Below, one piece after another: positions 1 to 8,710 of a DNA stretch of 64,000 bases. Positions within the stretch are counted from its first letter, which is position 1. The number at the start of each line of letters is the position of its first letter. The DNA is from Altererythrobacter aquiaggeris. GTDB taxonomy: Bacteria > Pseudomonadota > Alphaproteobacteria > Sphingomonadales > Sphingomonadaceae. The notes under the pieces are model-generated. The model worked only from the letters and a program-made list of their open reading frames with translations, had not been told where the DNA came from and ran no database searches. The stretch covers positions 1,798,001 to 1,862,000 of the forward strand of contig NZ_JBANRL010000001.1 in assembly GCF_037154015.1 (NCBI RefSeq), written 5' to 3'. Position numbers and translations under genes: made by a program.

Positions 1-1
1 C

Positions 2-460
2 GGCTTCGCCTCACCAGAGGAGGCGGCCGACGTGATCGCTCGCTACATGCCGCATCGTCCCAGGCGGGGCGCGAGCGATGGTCTGAAAAACTATCTGAGG
101 CAGAAGCCGGATGGGCGCTTCTATTGGCACTGGGACCCTGTGTTTATCCGTAATATAATGTCAGCCAGACAAGGCGACCCAGACAGCCAAGAACGTCAAT
201 CGGCAATGCTGAGCCAAGCTGCGGCGAATCTCACGCTTCCGCTTCACCTCATCCGAGGCGGCTCTAGCGATCTTGTTTCCGAAGAGGCCGTTTTGCATCT
301 GCGACAACTCGTCCCCCATGCAGAATACACCGATATTGCCGATGCCACGCACATGGTCGTGGGCGATGCGAACGATGCCTTTTCCGCCGCTATCGTCGAT
401 TTCCTAGGGCGCCATCACTCTCGCGATACGGCTCAGCCACAGGGGACGAGGGAGCTATGA
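2..460 (+). CDS. alpha/beta hydrolase, C-terminal part (5' end outside window)
   Basis: The frame is open from base 2, so the true start lies left of the window. The visible 152 residues read GFASPEEAADVIARYMPHRP and then a WHWDP stretch, which is the cap and C-terminal pattern of alpha/beta-fold hydrolases related to peroxidases and epoxide hydrolases. The segment LPLHLIRGGSSDLVS near the middle carries the acidic residue position, and ATHMVVGDAND holds the catalytic histidine. The nucleophile serine would be in the missing part. The stop overlaps the next start as ATGA, so the thioesterase is translationally coupled to it. The substrate cannot be told from sequence. Confidence 0.8.
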   Translation, partial: GFASPEEAADVIARYMPHRPRRGASDGLKNYLRQKPDGRFYWHWDPVFIRNIMSARQGDPDSQERQSAMLSQAAANLTLPLHLIRGGSSDLVSEEAVLHLRQLVPHAEYTDIADATHMVVGDANDAFSAAIVDFLGRHHSRDTAQPQGTREL

Positions 461-951
461 TCGATCGAGAGCGCTTGCAGGAAATGCTGCATATAGCGCC
501 GTTTCACCGATGGCTTGGGCTGGAGATTGCAACATGCTCCGACCAGGGAATCGCGATCACCATGCCATGGCGCGAAGAGATCGTGTCGAACCCTATGATT
601 GGGTCGGCGCATGGAGGGATCCTGGCTTCACTGGTCGACCTCACCGGGCTTTATACTCTGCTTGCGGCGGGCGTCGCGGCGAGAGCGACGGCCGATCTGC
701 ATGTCAATTACCACCGTTCTGCAACCTCAGGACCTCTCACTGCTCACGGACAGATCGTGAAGCTCGGGCGACAGATTTCGGTGGCGGAAACCCGGGTTCT
801 CGAGCCCGACGGCAAGTTGGTCGCCAGCGGCAGGGGCGCCTACTTCTCGTCAACCGGATCAATTGATCAGCGCGGCGGGACTATTGATCTCGAACAGGCT
901 CTTGCCACCCAAGGCCCAGCGACTTCTGCAGCGCAATCCACGCCAGCGTAA
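457..951 (+). CDS. PaaI-type hotdog thioesterase
   Basis: 164 residues with the hotdog-fold thioesterase signature: NPMIGSAHGGILASLVDLTG around residues 45-64 (HGG, then a helix with Asp), a middle strand with DLHVNYHRSA, and a final strand ending VASGRGAYFSS. The family hydrolyses acyl-CoA thioesters, often aromatic or medium-chain. The gene is coupled by a 4-bp overlap to the alpha/beta hydrolase, which suggests joint work on an activated acid. The last 24 codons run antisense into the 3' end of the convergent efflux gene and do not look conserved, so the tail after FSSTG may simply be read-through to the first stop. The substrate is unknown. Confidence 0.82.
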   Translation: MIDRERLQEMLHIAPFHRWLGLEIATCSDQGIAITMPWREEIVSNPMIGSAHGGILASLVDLTGLYTLLAAGVAARATADLHVNYHRSATSGPLTAHGQIVKLGRQISVAETRVLEPDGKLVASGRGAYFSSTGSIDQRGGTIDLEQALATQGPATSAAQSTPA

Positions 952-2341
952 GGGCGCCTTTTGCCCGGACGAGGTCTGCTGAGGCCTGCTGCTGTTCTCG
1001 CAGGGCCCGGTTGAGGTCAGCCTTCGAGATCGCTCCTGCAGCAAAACGTTGGCGGTTCAGGTCCGCCGCGACGTCAGCCTGCTTCTTGATTTGCATACTG
1101 GCAGCGAGCGCAACACGCTGCTGGCCGAAGCGAGCCAAGGCACGTTCGGCGTCTTGCAGTGCCAGAAGCACCGTCTGCTGGTAATTGGCGACTGCTTCGT
1201 TGCGCGCCGCCCCGGTTTGGTCGATCGCAGCGTCTACCCTGCCGAAATCCAGAAAATTCCACTGGAGGCGCGGGATCGCGAGTGCGGAGAATTCGCCGAC
1301 ATCGACAACGTCGTCCAACGAGGATCCGCCGAGGCCCAGGATCCCTGTGAAGGACAATTTCGGGAACCGCGCCGCCTCGGCCACCCCGATCCGCGCCGTC
1401 GACGCGGCAAGAGACCGTTCGGCCGCCCTTATGTCAGGCCGACGCGCCACCAGGCTTGCCGGATCGCCAATCGCGACCTGCTCTGGCGGCATGGGAATGG
1501 AGCGCACAGTCGTGAGCGCTGCATCAGCTGATCCCGGCACCTGTCCGGTCAGTATAGCGAGCGCATCAGACAGGACTGCGATATCCGCTTCAGCTTCGGC
1601 AAGTTGTGACTTGAGCACCTCCAGTTCGGCATTCGCGGTGCCTACCGGGAAAAGCGGCAATGCACCGCGCTGATAGCGTTGGTATGTCAGCGCCAGGATC
1701 TCTTCCTGCAACGAAATCTGCGCCTCAAATTGCTCTGCGCGGAATTGGGCCTCCCGCAAATTGACGTAGGTGCTGGCCACTTGGGCAGTCAACTGGACCT
1801 TTGCGTCCTCTGCATTGGCTACCGTTGCAGCAGCTTGGGCATTGCTGGCCTCAATACGCCTGCGCGAGCCACCGGCAAACTCCAGCTCCCAGTTCGCGTT
1901 AAGGCCCACATTGTAAAAGCTGAGCGAGTCATCGGTTTCTGCGTCAGGATTGGTTTGCTCTGACGGGGGGGGCGCCCCGCCTTGAAGGTCGAGACCAGGA
2001 AGCCGGCCCTGCACGGTAGTGGCCTGTGCCCCAAGCGTTGGCATTCGACCCGCACGGTCTTGCCTGATGGATGCCCGTGCCTGAGCAATGCGCGCCTGCG
2101 CTGCGGCGAGCGAGGGGTTGCCGGACAGCGCAGCCTCCACCAGCCGCGTCAACTCGGGATCGCCGAGCAGCAGCCACCATTGAGCGACAACCGGATCAGA
2201 TGCGCTCACATCGCTGCCAGCGCGCACAAAGCGAGCGCCCGTGTCTGCTGACACAACTTCCGGGGGGCCTGCATAATCGGGCCCTGCCGTGCATCCAGCT
2301 AGCAAGGCGAAAGTGACAAGCGGAGGTAGCAAGTGGCGCAT
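881..2341 (-). CDS. efflux outer-membrane lipoprotein, NodT/OprM type
   Basis: 486 residues. The chosen ATG at 2341 gives a lipoprotein signal, MRHLLPPLVTFALLAGCTAG, with lipobox LLAGC. An upstream in-frame ATG at 2404 lies inside the transporter gene and would spoil the signal. The body has two OEP repeats, each with a long coiled-coil part (AAQARIAQARASI; QLAEAEADIAVL) and the family mark VGVAxAARFPKLSFTG. It should trimerise as a TolC-like exit duct. It starts 10 bp after the stop of the DHA2 transporter, so adaptor, pump and duct are one operon. Confidence 0.9.
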   Translation of the reverse strand: MRHLLPPLVTFALLAGCTAGPDYAGPPEVVSADTGARFVRAGSDVSASDPVVAQWWLLLGDPELTRLVEAALSGNPSLAAAQARIAQARASIRQDRAGRMPTLGAQATTVQGRLPGLDLQGGAPPPSEQTNPDAETDDSLSFYNVGLNANWELEFAGGSRRRIEASNAQAAATVANAEDAKVQLTAQVASTYVNLREAQFRAEQFEAQISLQEEILALTYQRYQRGALPLFPVGTANAELEVLKSQLAEAEADIAVLSDALAILTGQVPGSADAALTTVRSIPMPPEQVAIGDPASLVARRPDIRAAERSLAASTARIGVAEAARFPKLSFTGILGLGGSSLDDVVDVGEFSALAIPRLQWNFLDFGRVDAAIDQTGAARNEAVANYQQTVLLALQDAERALARFGQQRVALAASMQIKKQADVAADLNRQRFAAGAISKADLNRALREQQQASADLVRAKGALTLAWIALQKSLGLGWQEPVRDQ

Positions 2342-2351
2342 AATCTCGGGC

Positions 2352-3923
2352 TCAGTGCATCGAAAGGGAGACATTTTTCGGGAGCGGCTTGAGGAACAGG
2401 GCAAGCGGGACCGTCGCGAGTGTGAGAAGTCCCATCACCAGAAAGACGTCATTGTAGGTCATGATGAACGCTTCGCGCTGGAGAGTGCCGCCGAGTGCCG
2501 CCATCGCTCGTTCCATATCGCCCAGGCTTCGCGCCAGTCCGTCGAGATAGGTCTGCAGCGAAACGCTGTTCGCATTCAGCGTTTCTTCCATGCGCCTCGT
2601 ATGGTGCCAAATTCGCTGGTCCTGGAACGAAGCGAGGGCCGAAAGGGCGAATGATCCGCCAAGATTGCGGGCCGCGTTGAAAATGCCCGAGGCATCGCCC
2701 GCGTCTTCCTTGGCCACCGACGCAACCGTTGCCTGATTCAGGAACATCATCGCAAGTATCATTCCGGCCCCGCGGATAAGCTGACTTTCAGTGAAGACAG
2801 CGCCGCCGGATTCGGCAGTCAGACTCGTGCTGACAAAGCAGCTGATCGCCATCAGCAGCATTCCGGTGCCGACGGCAATGCGGATGTCCACCTTGCGGAT
2901 CATCAGGGGCAGAACCGGCATCAGGAGAAAGGCCGGGACACCCATCCAGAAGATGACCAGTCCCGTCTGAAAAGCATTAAAGTCAGAGATGATCGCCAGA
3001 AACTGCGGAATGACATAGGTCGAACCATACATCACCATGCCCAGGGCGAGCGCCATGATCGCGACGCTGGCGAACTGTCGATTGAGCAGAAGCCGAAGTT
3101 TCAAGACCGGCTTGCTTGCTTTCACTTGTCCGTAAATCAAACAGGCAAAGCCGATAATGGTCACCACCGTTAGCCAGCGAATGAGTGAGGACTCGAACCA
3201 TTCCTCATGGTGCCCTTCCTCGAGTACAACAGTCAGACCGCCCAGTCCGAGGATCAGCCCGAGAATGCCAGCCCAATCGGCGTCCGTGAGATATTCCCAC
3301 TTGGGCTTCTCGTGAGGCAGCCCGATAAACAGCAGGAGCAGCAGGGTTGCGCAGACTGGCACATTGACGAAAAAGGCATAGTGCCAGCTCAGGTTCTCGG
3401 TCAGCCAGCCGCCGATCAATGGCCCCATCACGGGGCCAAGAACCACAGTCATGCCGAACAGGGCCATTCCGATTGGCTGTTGGTGCGGCGGCAATCGTTT
3501 AGCCACAATAGTCATTGCGGTCGGAATGAGGACACCGCCCGTGAAGCCCTGGCCCGTGCGGCCGATGATCATGGTAGTAAGGTCGGTGGCAACCCCGCAT
3601 AGCACCGAAAAAGCGGTGAACGCGCTGACCGCTATAATGAGAAGGGTTCGCAGACCGAACAGCCGTTCCAGCCAGGCGCTCAGCGGAATGACGACGATTT
3701 CAGCGACAAGAAACGAAGTTGCGATCCAGGTTCCTTCTGTCCCGCTGGCCCCGATCTCGCCCTGAATGACCGGAAGAGCCGAATTGACGATCGAGATGTC
3801 CAGCGTGGCGAGCATGGCGCCAAGCGCGCCCGCGGCCACAGCGACCCAGGCGGTAGCGTCTGCGTTCTTTCGGCTCCCGGCCGGCCCGATCGAAGTGTCC
3901 TGCGCTGCCAGTATCTCGGTCAT
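2352..3923 (-). CDS. DHA2-family MFS multidrug exporter (EmrB-like)
   Basis: 523 residues, the length of 14-helix DHA2 drug:proton antiporters. The first helix carries MLATLDISIVNSALPVIQGE, matching the DHA2 motif LD.TIVNVALP; later comes IGRTGQGFTGGVLIPTAMTI (motif C region) and LGPVMGPLIGGWLTENLSWHYAFFVNVP, a hallmark of EmrB/QacA. Its start overlaps the stop of the EmrA-like adaptor by 4 bp (ATGA). It would pump hydrophobic or cationic toxic compounds through the adaptor and the downstream outer-membrane duct. The drug range cannot be predicted. Confidence 0.92.
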   Translation of the reverse strand: MTEILAAQDTSIGPAGSRKNADATAWVAVAAGALGAMLATLDISIVNSALPVIQGEIGASGTEGTWIATSFLVAEIVVIPLSAWLERLFGLRTLLIIAVSAFTAFSVLCGVATDLTTMIIGRTGQGFTGGVLIPTAMTIVAKRLPPHQQPIGMALFGMTVVLGPVMGPLIGGWLTENLSWHYAFFVNVPVCATLLLLLFIGLPHEKPKWEYLTDADWAGILGLILGLGGLTVVLEEGHHEEWFESSLIRWLTVVTIIGFACLIYGQVKASKPVLKLRLLLNRQFASVAIMALALGMVMYGSTYVIPQFLAIISDFNAFQTGLVIFWMGVPAFLLMPVLPLMIRKVDIRIAVGTGMLLMAISCFVSTSLTAESGGAVFTESQLIRGAGMILAMMFLNQATVASVAKEDAGDASGIFNAARNLGGSFALSALASFQDQRIWHHTRRMEETLNANSVSLQTYLDGLARSLGDMERAMAALGGTLQREAFIMTYNDVFLVMGLLTLATVPLALFLKPLPKNVSLSMH

Positions 3924-5047
3924 TGAGTCCGACTCGAGATCTCTTCCAATTCGCCGGCAGCATTCCGGGTGTCGACAACAGCCACAACCGACATGCCGGG
4001 AACGAGCAATCTACGCACTTCAGGGGGAGCATCGATAGCGATGCGGACGGGTATCCGTTGAACGATCTTGGTAAAGTTGCCGGTGGCGTTTTCGGGGGGG
4101 AGGATGGAAAATTCCGCGCCCGTTCCTGGCGATATGCTGTCCACTCGTCCCGCGATCTCAAGGTCTGGCAGGGCGTCAACTTCGAGCCTGACGCTCTGGC
4201 CGGCCCGGATGAGGCCGACCTGAGTTTCTTTGAAGTTCGCGGTCACGTAGATCGCGCTCACCGGAACAACCGTCATCAAACGTTGACCCGGTTGCACGAA
4301 CTGGCCCACCCTCACCGAGAGATCGCCGACGCGGCCGGCCTTGCTGGCGCGCAGCAAGGTCGATTCAACCGTAAGGTCGGCTGTTTCCAGCTGAGCGCGA
4401 GCAGCGTCCGCCTGCGCCTGGGTCTGGCTGATCTGCTCGAACAGGGTCCCCCGGCGAGCGGTCGCGGCAGCCACCGCCGCCTGCGCAGCGGCGAGTTCGG
4501 CCCGCGCCTGCCGCGCCTGCGCCTCATACTGGTCTAGCTTTTCCCGCGGTTCGGCTCCTGTCGCGACAAGGGGCCGATATCGCGCCACCTGGTCGTTCGC
4601 GAGGTCGAGTGCTGCGCGCGCGGCGGCGAGTTGGCCCCGCGCCTGGCGAATGGCTGCATCCTGTTCGGCTACCTGAGAACGGATTGTGTCGGCACCGGCC
4701 AGGGTCGCAGCGATCTGTGCGCGCGCCTGTTGCGCTTGCGCCTGATAATCCCGCAGATCCAGTTGTACGAGGGCTCCGCCGCGAGCAACTTGCTCGTTCT
4801 CCCCCACGAAGACCTCTTCGACGTATCCCGCTACCTTGGAAGAGATAACGACGCTGTCGGCAGCGACATAGGCGTTATCGGTCGACTGCATGTACTGTCC
4901 GTAGGTTACGTGCCGGTAGTACCACCAGATCCCGCCAAGCAGCACGGCAAGACCAACGATGATTAGCACGATGCGCAAGCCACGCCGCGATTGCGGTTTC
5001 GTTGGGGTTGTGCCCTCCTGCTCCGGTTGGTTGGAGTTATCGGTCAT
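3920..5047 (-). CDS. EmrA/HlyD-type membrane fusion adaptor
   Basis: 375 residues. A short cytoplasmic N-terminus is followed by one membrane helix (LRIVLIIVGLAVLLGGIWWYY), a biotinyl-lipoyl half motif (DNAYVAADSVVISSKVAGYV), a long Ala/Gln/Arg-rich coiled coil at about residues 95-215, the second lipoyl half (LRASKAGRVGDLSVRVGQFV) and a beta-barrel domain. This order is that of EmrA adaptors, which link an inner-membrane MFS pump to a TolC-like duct. It is the first gene of the efflux operon, and the 125-bp gap to the divergent MarR gene must hold both promoters. Confidence 0.92.
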   Translation of the reverse strand: MTDNSNQPEQEGTTPTKPQSRRGLRIVLIIVGLAVLLGGIWWYYRHVTYGQYMQSTDNAYVAADSVVISSKVAGYVEEVFVGENEQVARGGALVQLDLRDYQAQAQQARAQIAATLAGADTIRSQVAEQDAAIRQARGQLAAARAALDLANDQVARYRPLVATGAEPREKLDQYEAQARQARAELAAAQAAVAAATARRGTLFEQISQTQAQADAARAQLETADLTVESTLLRASKAGRVGDLSVRVGQFVQPGQRLMTVVPVSAIYVTANFKETQVGLIRAGQSVRLEVDALPDLEIAGRVDSISPGTGAEFSILPPENATGNFTKIVQRIPVRIAIDAPPEVRRLLVPGMSVVAVVDTRNAAGELEEISSRTQ

Positions 5048-5109
5048 CTGATTCTTTCGGCAGCCTCAGTAAAAGGTGAACGCGTCTCGCGCCCTATGAG
5101 CCGTGAGTC

Positions 5110-5134
5110 AAATAGTAAAGGCGTTTAGCAGTTT
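5110..5134. promoter_or_regulatory. candidate MarR operator between efflux operon and marR gene
   Basis: The divergent 125-bp spacer holds an imperfect inverted repeat centred on TAAAGGCGTTTA, with flanking AAA and TTT. MarR-type regulators bind such short A/T-rich palindromes between their own gene and the genes they control. This is inference from position and symmetry only. Confidence 0.35.
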
Positions 5135-5172
5135 GCATTTGGGCATCCGAGGCTATCCGACTACACAGCGCT

Positions 5173-5664
5173 ATGGATGAAAAACCAGATACCATGTCAC
5201 GGTCTCAGCGTCGGCAGAAGGTCATCACCGATGATGACCGCATTCTCTATCTTATGGACGAGATCAGTCGCGGCGCGCGCAGAGTGTACGATGCGAGGGT
5301 CGCCAGGATCGGTCTCAATCAGACACAGTGGAGGATCATCGGACAACTTCTTCGCGATCCTGCCCTTACGCAGGCTGAAATCGCCAAGAAACTGGAACTG
5401 GAATCGGCGACCATCGGCCAGGCGGTTGCAGGTCTTTGCGCACGCGGGCTGATGAAAAGGCTTCGAGCTGAGACGGATCGGCGAGCGTGGCAGCTCATCC
5501 TCACGGAGCAGCTTGACGATCTGCTGCCCGAACTGAGAGGCTCCGCGGATGGGCTTCATGATCTTCTTTGGCGCGACATTGCCGCCGACGAGAAGCGAAC
5601 GTTGCAGCAGATTCTTGAAAGGGTATCGAAAAATCTGGACCAACTCCGGGCCGAGGCTGAGTAA
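5173..5664 (+). CDS. MarR-family transcriptional regulator
   Basis: 163 residues with the winged-helix layout of MarR proteins: a dimerisation helix (ILYLMDEISRGARRVYDARV), the fold LNQTQWRIIGQLLRDPALTQAEIAKKLELESATIGQAVAGL as helix-turn-helix at about residues 48-90, then the wing with RLRAETDRRAW. The DR.W wing motif is close to the classic DxR. It diverges from the efflux operon, the usual place for an EmrR/MprA-like repressor that lets go of DNA when it binds a pump substrate. The stop is only 4 bp before the next start, so it is probably co-transcribed with the ABC1 gene. Confidence 0.9.
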   Translation: MDEKPDTMSRSQRRQKVITDDDRILYLMDEISRGARRVYDARVARIGLNQTQWRIIGQLLRDPALTQAEIAKKLELESATIGQAVAGLCARGLMKRLRAETDRRAWQLILTEQLDDLLPELRGSADGLHDLLWRDIAADEKRTLQQILERVSKNLDQLRAEAE

Positions 5665-5668
5665 AATC

Positions 5669-7255
5669 ATGGCATCGCCCCCGGATAAGCCTATCGGCAG
5701 CATCGCTCGCGCCGCGGAGATCGGCCAAATCCTAATGAGGCACGGCGCGAAAAATCTCGCCGGAGCCCTCGGATTTATTCCCTCTTCGAGCAATGTCATC
5801 GATCCTCGCGAATTTCGTCCGGCCGCAGTTGTCGCGTTCCTCCGTGACATCGGGCCAGTTGGTATAAAGCTGGGGCAGCTCCTCGCCACCCGAAGCGATC
5901 TGTTTACCGAACACTGGATCACGGCATTCTCAACCCTGCACGATCAGGTGTCGCCAGTGCGCTTCGCAGATATCGAGCCCGTACTTGCTTCAAGCTGGGG
6001 TGAGGACTGGCGGAACGACTTTGCGCAGTTCGACGAACAGCCTTTGGCGTCCGCCTCGATTGCACAGACCTATTCCGCCAAGCTACAGGACGGTAGCGAG
6101 GTCATCGTGAAGGTTCGCCGCCCGGGCACCGCCGCGCGCATGGAAGCCGATGTGCGCCTGCTTGTGCGTCTTGCCGAGATCGCAGAAGCACGCTCGCCTG
6201 ACATCGCGCGTTACCGGCCAGTCGAGTTTCTGCGGACCTTCGGCCGCAATCTAGCCTGGGAGATGGACCTCGCTGCGGAATCCCGAGCCTGCGAGCGGAT
6301 CGGCGCATATCTCGATACCATCGGCGTCAGGACCCCGGCCATCCATTGGGAACTGACCGGGCTGCGGGTGAACGTTCAGGAACGCCTGTACGGCAGGCCC
6401 GCGTCTTCGCTGGGCAGCCCATCCGGCGACCCGCCGGTGGCGGCTTTCGCTAAAAGCTATGCCAACGCTGTCCTGCGCATGATCATCCTGAACGGCGAAT
6501 TCCACGGCGACCCTCATCCCGGCAATGTTTTCCTGATCGGCGAGCAGGATGTCGGCTTCATCGACTTCGGATCAGTCGGGACGCTCACCAAGACGAGGCG
6601 CGACGAGATCGTTCGGCTCGTGCTTGCGATCGCTGGCGAGGAAACGAGCGAAGTCGCGGATGTCCTGCTCGCATGGGCGGGGGCGCCGAAGGTGGATCGC
6701 GATGCGCTCGCGGTGGATCTCGATCATTTGATCGGAGAGTTCAGGGGGACCGTGCTTTCTGGAATCGAGTTCTCGCAAATTTTTTCCCGCGTTTTCGATC
6801 TTTTGCGGGATTATCAACTGGTCCTGCCACCCGATCTGGCCATCCTTCTGCGTACCTTGCTTACGGCAGAGGGTGTCGTCCGATCACTGGCACCCGACTA
6901 TAACATTGCCGAGGACACCCGGCCGATCATGACGGAGCTTTTCGCCGAGCGGTTCTCGCTCGCTAGCGCTCGGTCGGGTTTGAAGAAACTTCGCGGTCAG
7001 CTGCTGGGGTTGTCGGCGTCCTTGCCCGACATACTTGCCACTGCGAACTCGATCGCAAAGTCAGGATATGTGCCGGTTCAGCTCGATCCGCTCAGTATCG
7101 AGCAACTCGCAGGACTTCGCAATGAGCGTCAGTCCTTGAAAGGCCCTCTAGCTGCCGCATTGATCGTGGCTAGCGCATTGCTTGTCGATCAATCCTGGCT
7201 TCTGGCTGGCGGCGCGCTTGTGATTGCTGGGGTGGTGCTCATCCGAAAATCATAA
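5669..7255 (+). CDS. ABC1/UbiB-family atypical kinase-like protein
   Basis: 528 residues from ATG 5669; the frame is open further upstream but that part lies within marR. Family motifs are in order: GPVGIKLGQLLATRSDL (the KxGQ motif), EPLASASIAQTYSAKL (Ala-rich nucleotide loop), VIVKVRRPG (lysine), HGDPHPGNVFLIG and GFIDFGSVG (catalytic loop and metal site), and two C-terminal membrane helices ending VVLIRKS. UbiB/COQ8 proteins are ATPases that support quinone biosynthesis or lipid handling at the membrane. This copy sits beside an efflux regulator rather than with ubiE/ubiJ, so it may be a paralogue with another role. Confidence 0.85.
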   Translation: MASPPDKPIGSIARAAEIGQILMRHGAKNLAGALGFIPSSSNVIDPREFRPAAVVAFLRDIGPVGIKLGQLLATRSDLFTEHWITAFSTLHDQVSPVRFADIEPVLASSWGEDWRNDFAQFDEQPLASASIAQTYSAKLQDGSEVIVKVRRPGTAARMEADVRLLVRLAEIAEARSPDIARYRPVEFLRTFGRNLAWEMDLAAESRACERIGAYLDTIGVRTPAIHWELTGLRVNVQERLYGRPASSLGSPSGDPPVAAFAKSYANAVLRMIILNGEFHGDPHPGNVFLIGEQDVGFIDFGSVGTLTKTRRDEIVRLVLAIAGEETSEVADVLLAWAGAPKVDRDALAVDLDHLIGEFRGTVLSGIEFSQIFSRVFDLLRDYQLVLPPDLAILLRTLLTAEGVVRSLAPDYNIAEDTRPIMTELFAERFSLASARSGLKKLRGQLLGLSASLPDILATANSIAKSGYVPVQLDPLSIEQLAGLRNERQSLKGPLAAALIVASALLVDQSWLLAGGALVIAGVVLIRKS

Positions 7256-7528
7256 TGAAGGAGCAACTTAATTCGTGCACGGTCACGTTACGGCAAAGCC
7301 GAACTTAATGAGGATTTCATACGCCGCACTTCAGCGACCAAGACGCATCGCGAAAAAAATTTTTCGACCTATTGCGATTGAAGGCTTATTTTCCTCAATC
7401 AGACGAAACTATGGAACGGCAGCTTTCAGGCTTGTCCTCGCCTGACTTTATGGCCGCTATTAGGGCGCATTGCTGCCAAGCGAATTAGACCCCACGACAT
7501 TGAATTCGAATCTCTGGAGCGCGAAATC
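7256..7528. other. A/T-richer spacer at the left side of the recombinase pair
   Basis: No open frame of note. The stretch is visibly richer in A/T than its neighbours and contains a run of A and T around 7352-7364. It could hold an attachment site for the recombinase pair, but I see no copy of the tRNA-Met 3' end here. Confidence 0.4.
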
Positions 7529-8710
7529 TCACTGACGCCAGGGGGCTTCGGATAGCGCCAGTCTGCACGCGATTTCATCACCAATTTCGGTCGCAGCCTC
7601 AAGGAGGGAGGTATCATCCAAGTGTGCATACCGAGCTGTTGTCGAAACCTGCCTGTGGCCAAGGAGGCTTCCAATCATCGGCAAAGTCTCGGATGATCGC
7701 GCTGCCAGGCTGGCATAGTTGTGCCTCAGATCGTGGAGCCTGACGTCATCCAGACCGGCATCACGCCGAAGCTTGCGCCAGAACCAGTCGATCGCTGAAA
7801 CCGACTGCCCCTTGAACGGAAACACTAGCTCATCCTTCTTCCCACGCGGCAATCCATCGAGCACCGCCCTCGCCTCCTGGCCAAGCCAGACGATGCGCGG
7901 ACCTGTCTTGGAATCGGTCAGTTTGAGCTTCCGCCCCTGAACCTCGCCCCAGGTGAGGTTGAGGATTTCGCCGCGTCGGCATCCCGTCAACGTGAGCAGT
8001 GTGACTACCGCCGCCTCGACGGGCTGGTCAGCGCGTCGGTCGACAAGGGCTTTCCCGAGCCGCGCCATCTCGGCGTCGCTCAGAAACCGTTCGATCTTGC
8101 GCCCCCTGTTCTTCTTCACGCCTCGAAAGGGGTTTGAATGCTCCGGAATATAGCCCCAGGCCTCGGCCTTGGCGAACATGGCTTTCAGAATTTCCATGGC
8201 GCGGTTTGCCGCGCCCGGCCCTGCCGAGCGCGTTACCTCCGCGTGCCAGCGCACCGCATCGGCATGATCGATCTCGTCGATGAACTTGCCCGCAAACGCA
8301 TGGTCGAGATGGGTGCGGCGGTAGATGTCCTGGATCTCGCGCGTGGACTTCTTCCAGGTCGGTGCCGCCACATCCCAATACGACTGAAGGAACGCCGCAT
8401 AGGTCGGCGTCTTCGTGCCGCGCTTCTTCTTGTCTGCCGGGTTCTGCCCGAGCTCGATCCGGAGGATCAGCCGGCGGGCAACATCCTTCGCGATGCGCTC
8501 GGTAAGGATGGCGGCATCGCCGATCGTTATCAACCGCTGCTTGCCACCGATGGTCCGCTGGAGGACGTAGCTCTTGCGTCCTGAGCGGTGGATGCGCTCG
8601 CCAAAGCCCGGAAGCACGTAGTCAAACCTCGTCCGGCGCTTCCCAGCCTCTCCCGGAACAACGCGCGCGAGTTCCTCGGCCAGGATATGCTTCAGATCGT
8701 ATCCGGTCAC
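7529..8710 (-). CDS. tyrosine recombinase, second of a coupled pair
   Basis: 393 residues from a GTG at 8710 that overlaps the stop of the upstream recombinase as GTGA. The longer open frame to 9307 is antisense-like noise inside the neighbour. An N-terminal arm-binding region (RSGRKSYVLQRTIGGKQRLI) is followed by a core-binding SAM-like domain and the catalytic domain with TGCRRGEILNLTW (first Arg), DSKTGPR (Lys), HDLRHNYASLA (H..R), LLGHRQVSTTARYAHL (His and nucleophile Tyr). All catalytic residues look intact. It resembles its upstream partner in layout and in the SNPFRGV segment, so the pair probably arose by duplication or acts as a heteromer. Confidence 0.88.
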   Translation of the reverse strand: MTGYDLKHILAEELARVVPGEAGKRRTRFDYVLPGFGERIHRSGRKSYVLQRTIGGKQRLITIGDAAILTERIAKDVARRLILRIELGQNPADKKKRGTKTPTYAAFLQSYWDVAAPTWKKSTREIQDIYRRTHLDHAFAGKFIDEIDHADAVRWHAEVTRSAGPGAANRAMEILKAMFAKAEAWGYIPEHSNPFRGVKKNRGRKIERFLSDAEMARLGKALVDRRADQPVEAAVVTLLTLTGCRRGEILNLTWGEVQGRKLKLTDSKTGPRIVWLGQEARAVLDGLPRGKKDELVFPFKGQSVSAIDWFWRKLRRDAGLDDVRLHDLRHNYASLAARSSETLPMIGSLLGHRQVSTTARYAHLDDTSLLEAATEIGDEIACRLALSEAPWRQ

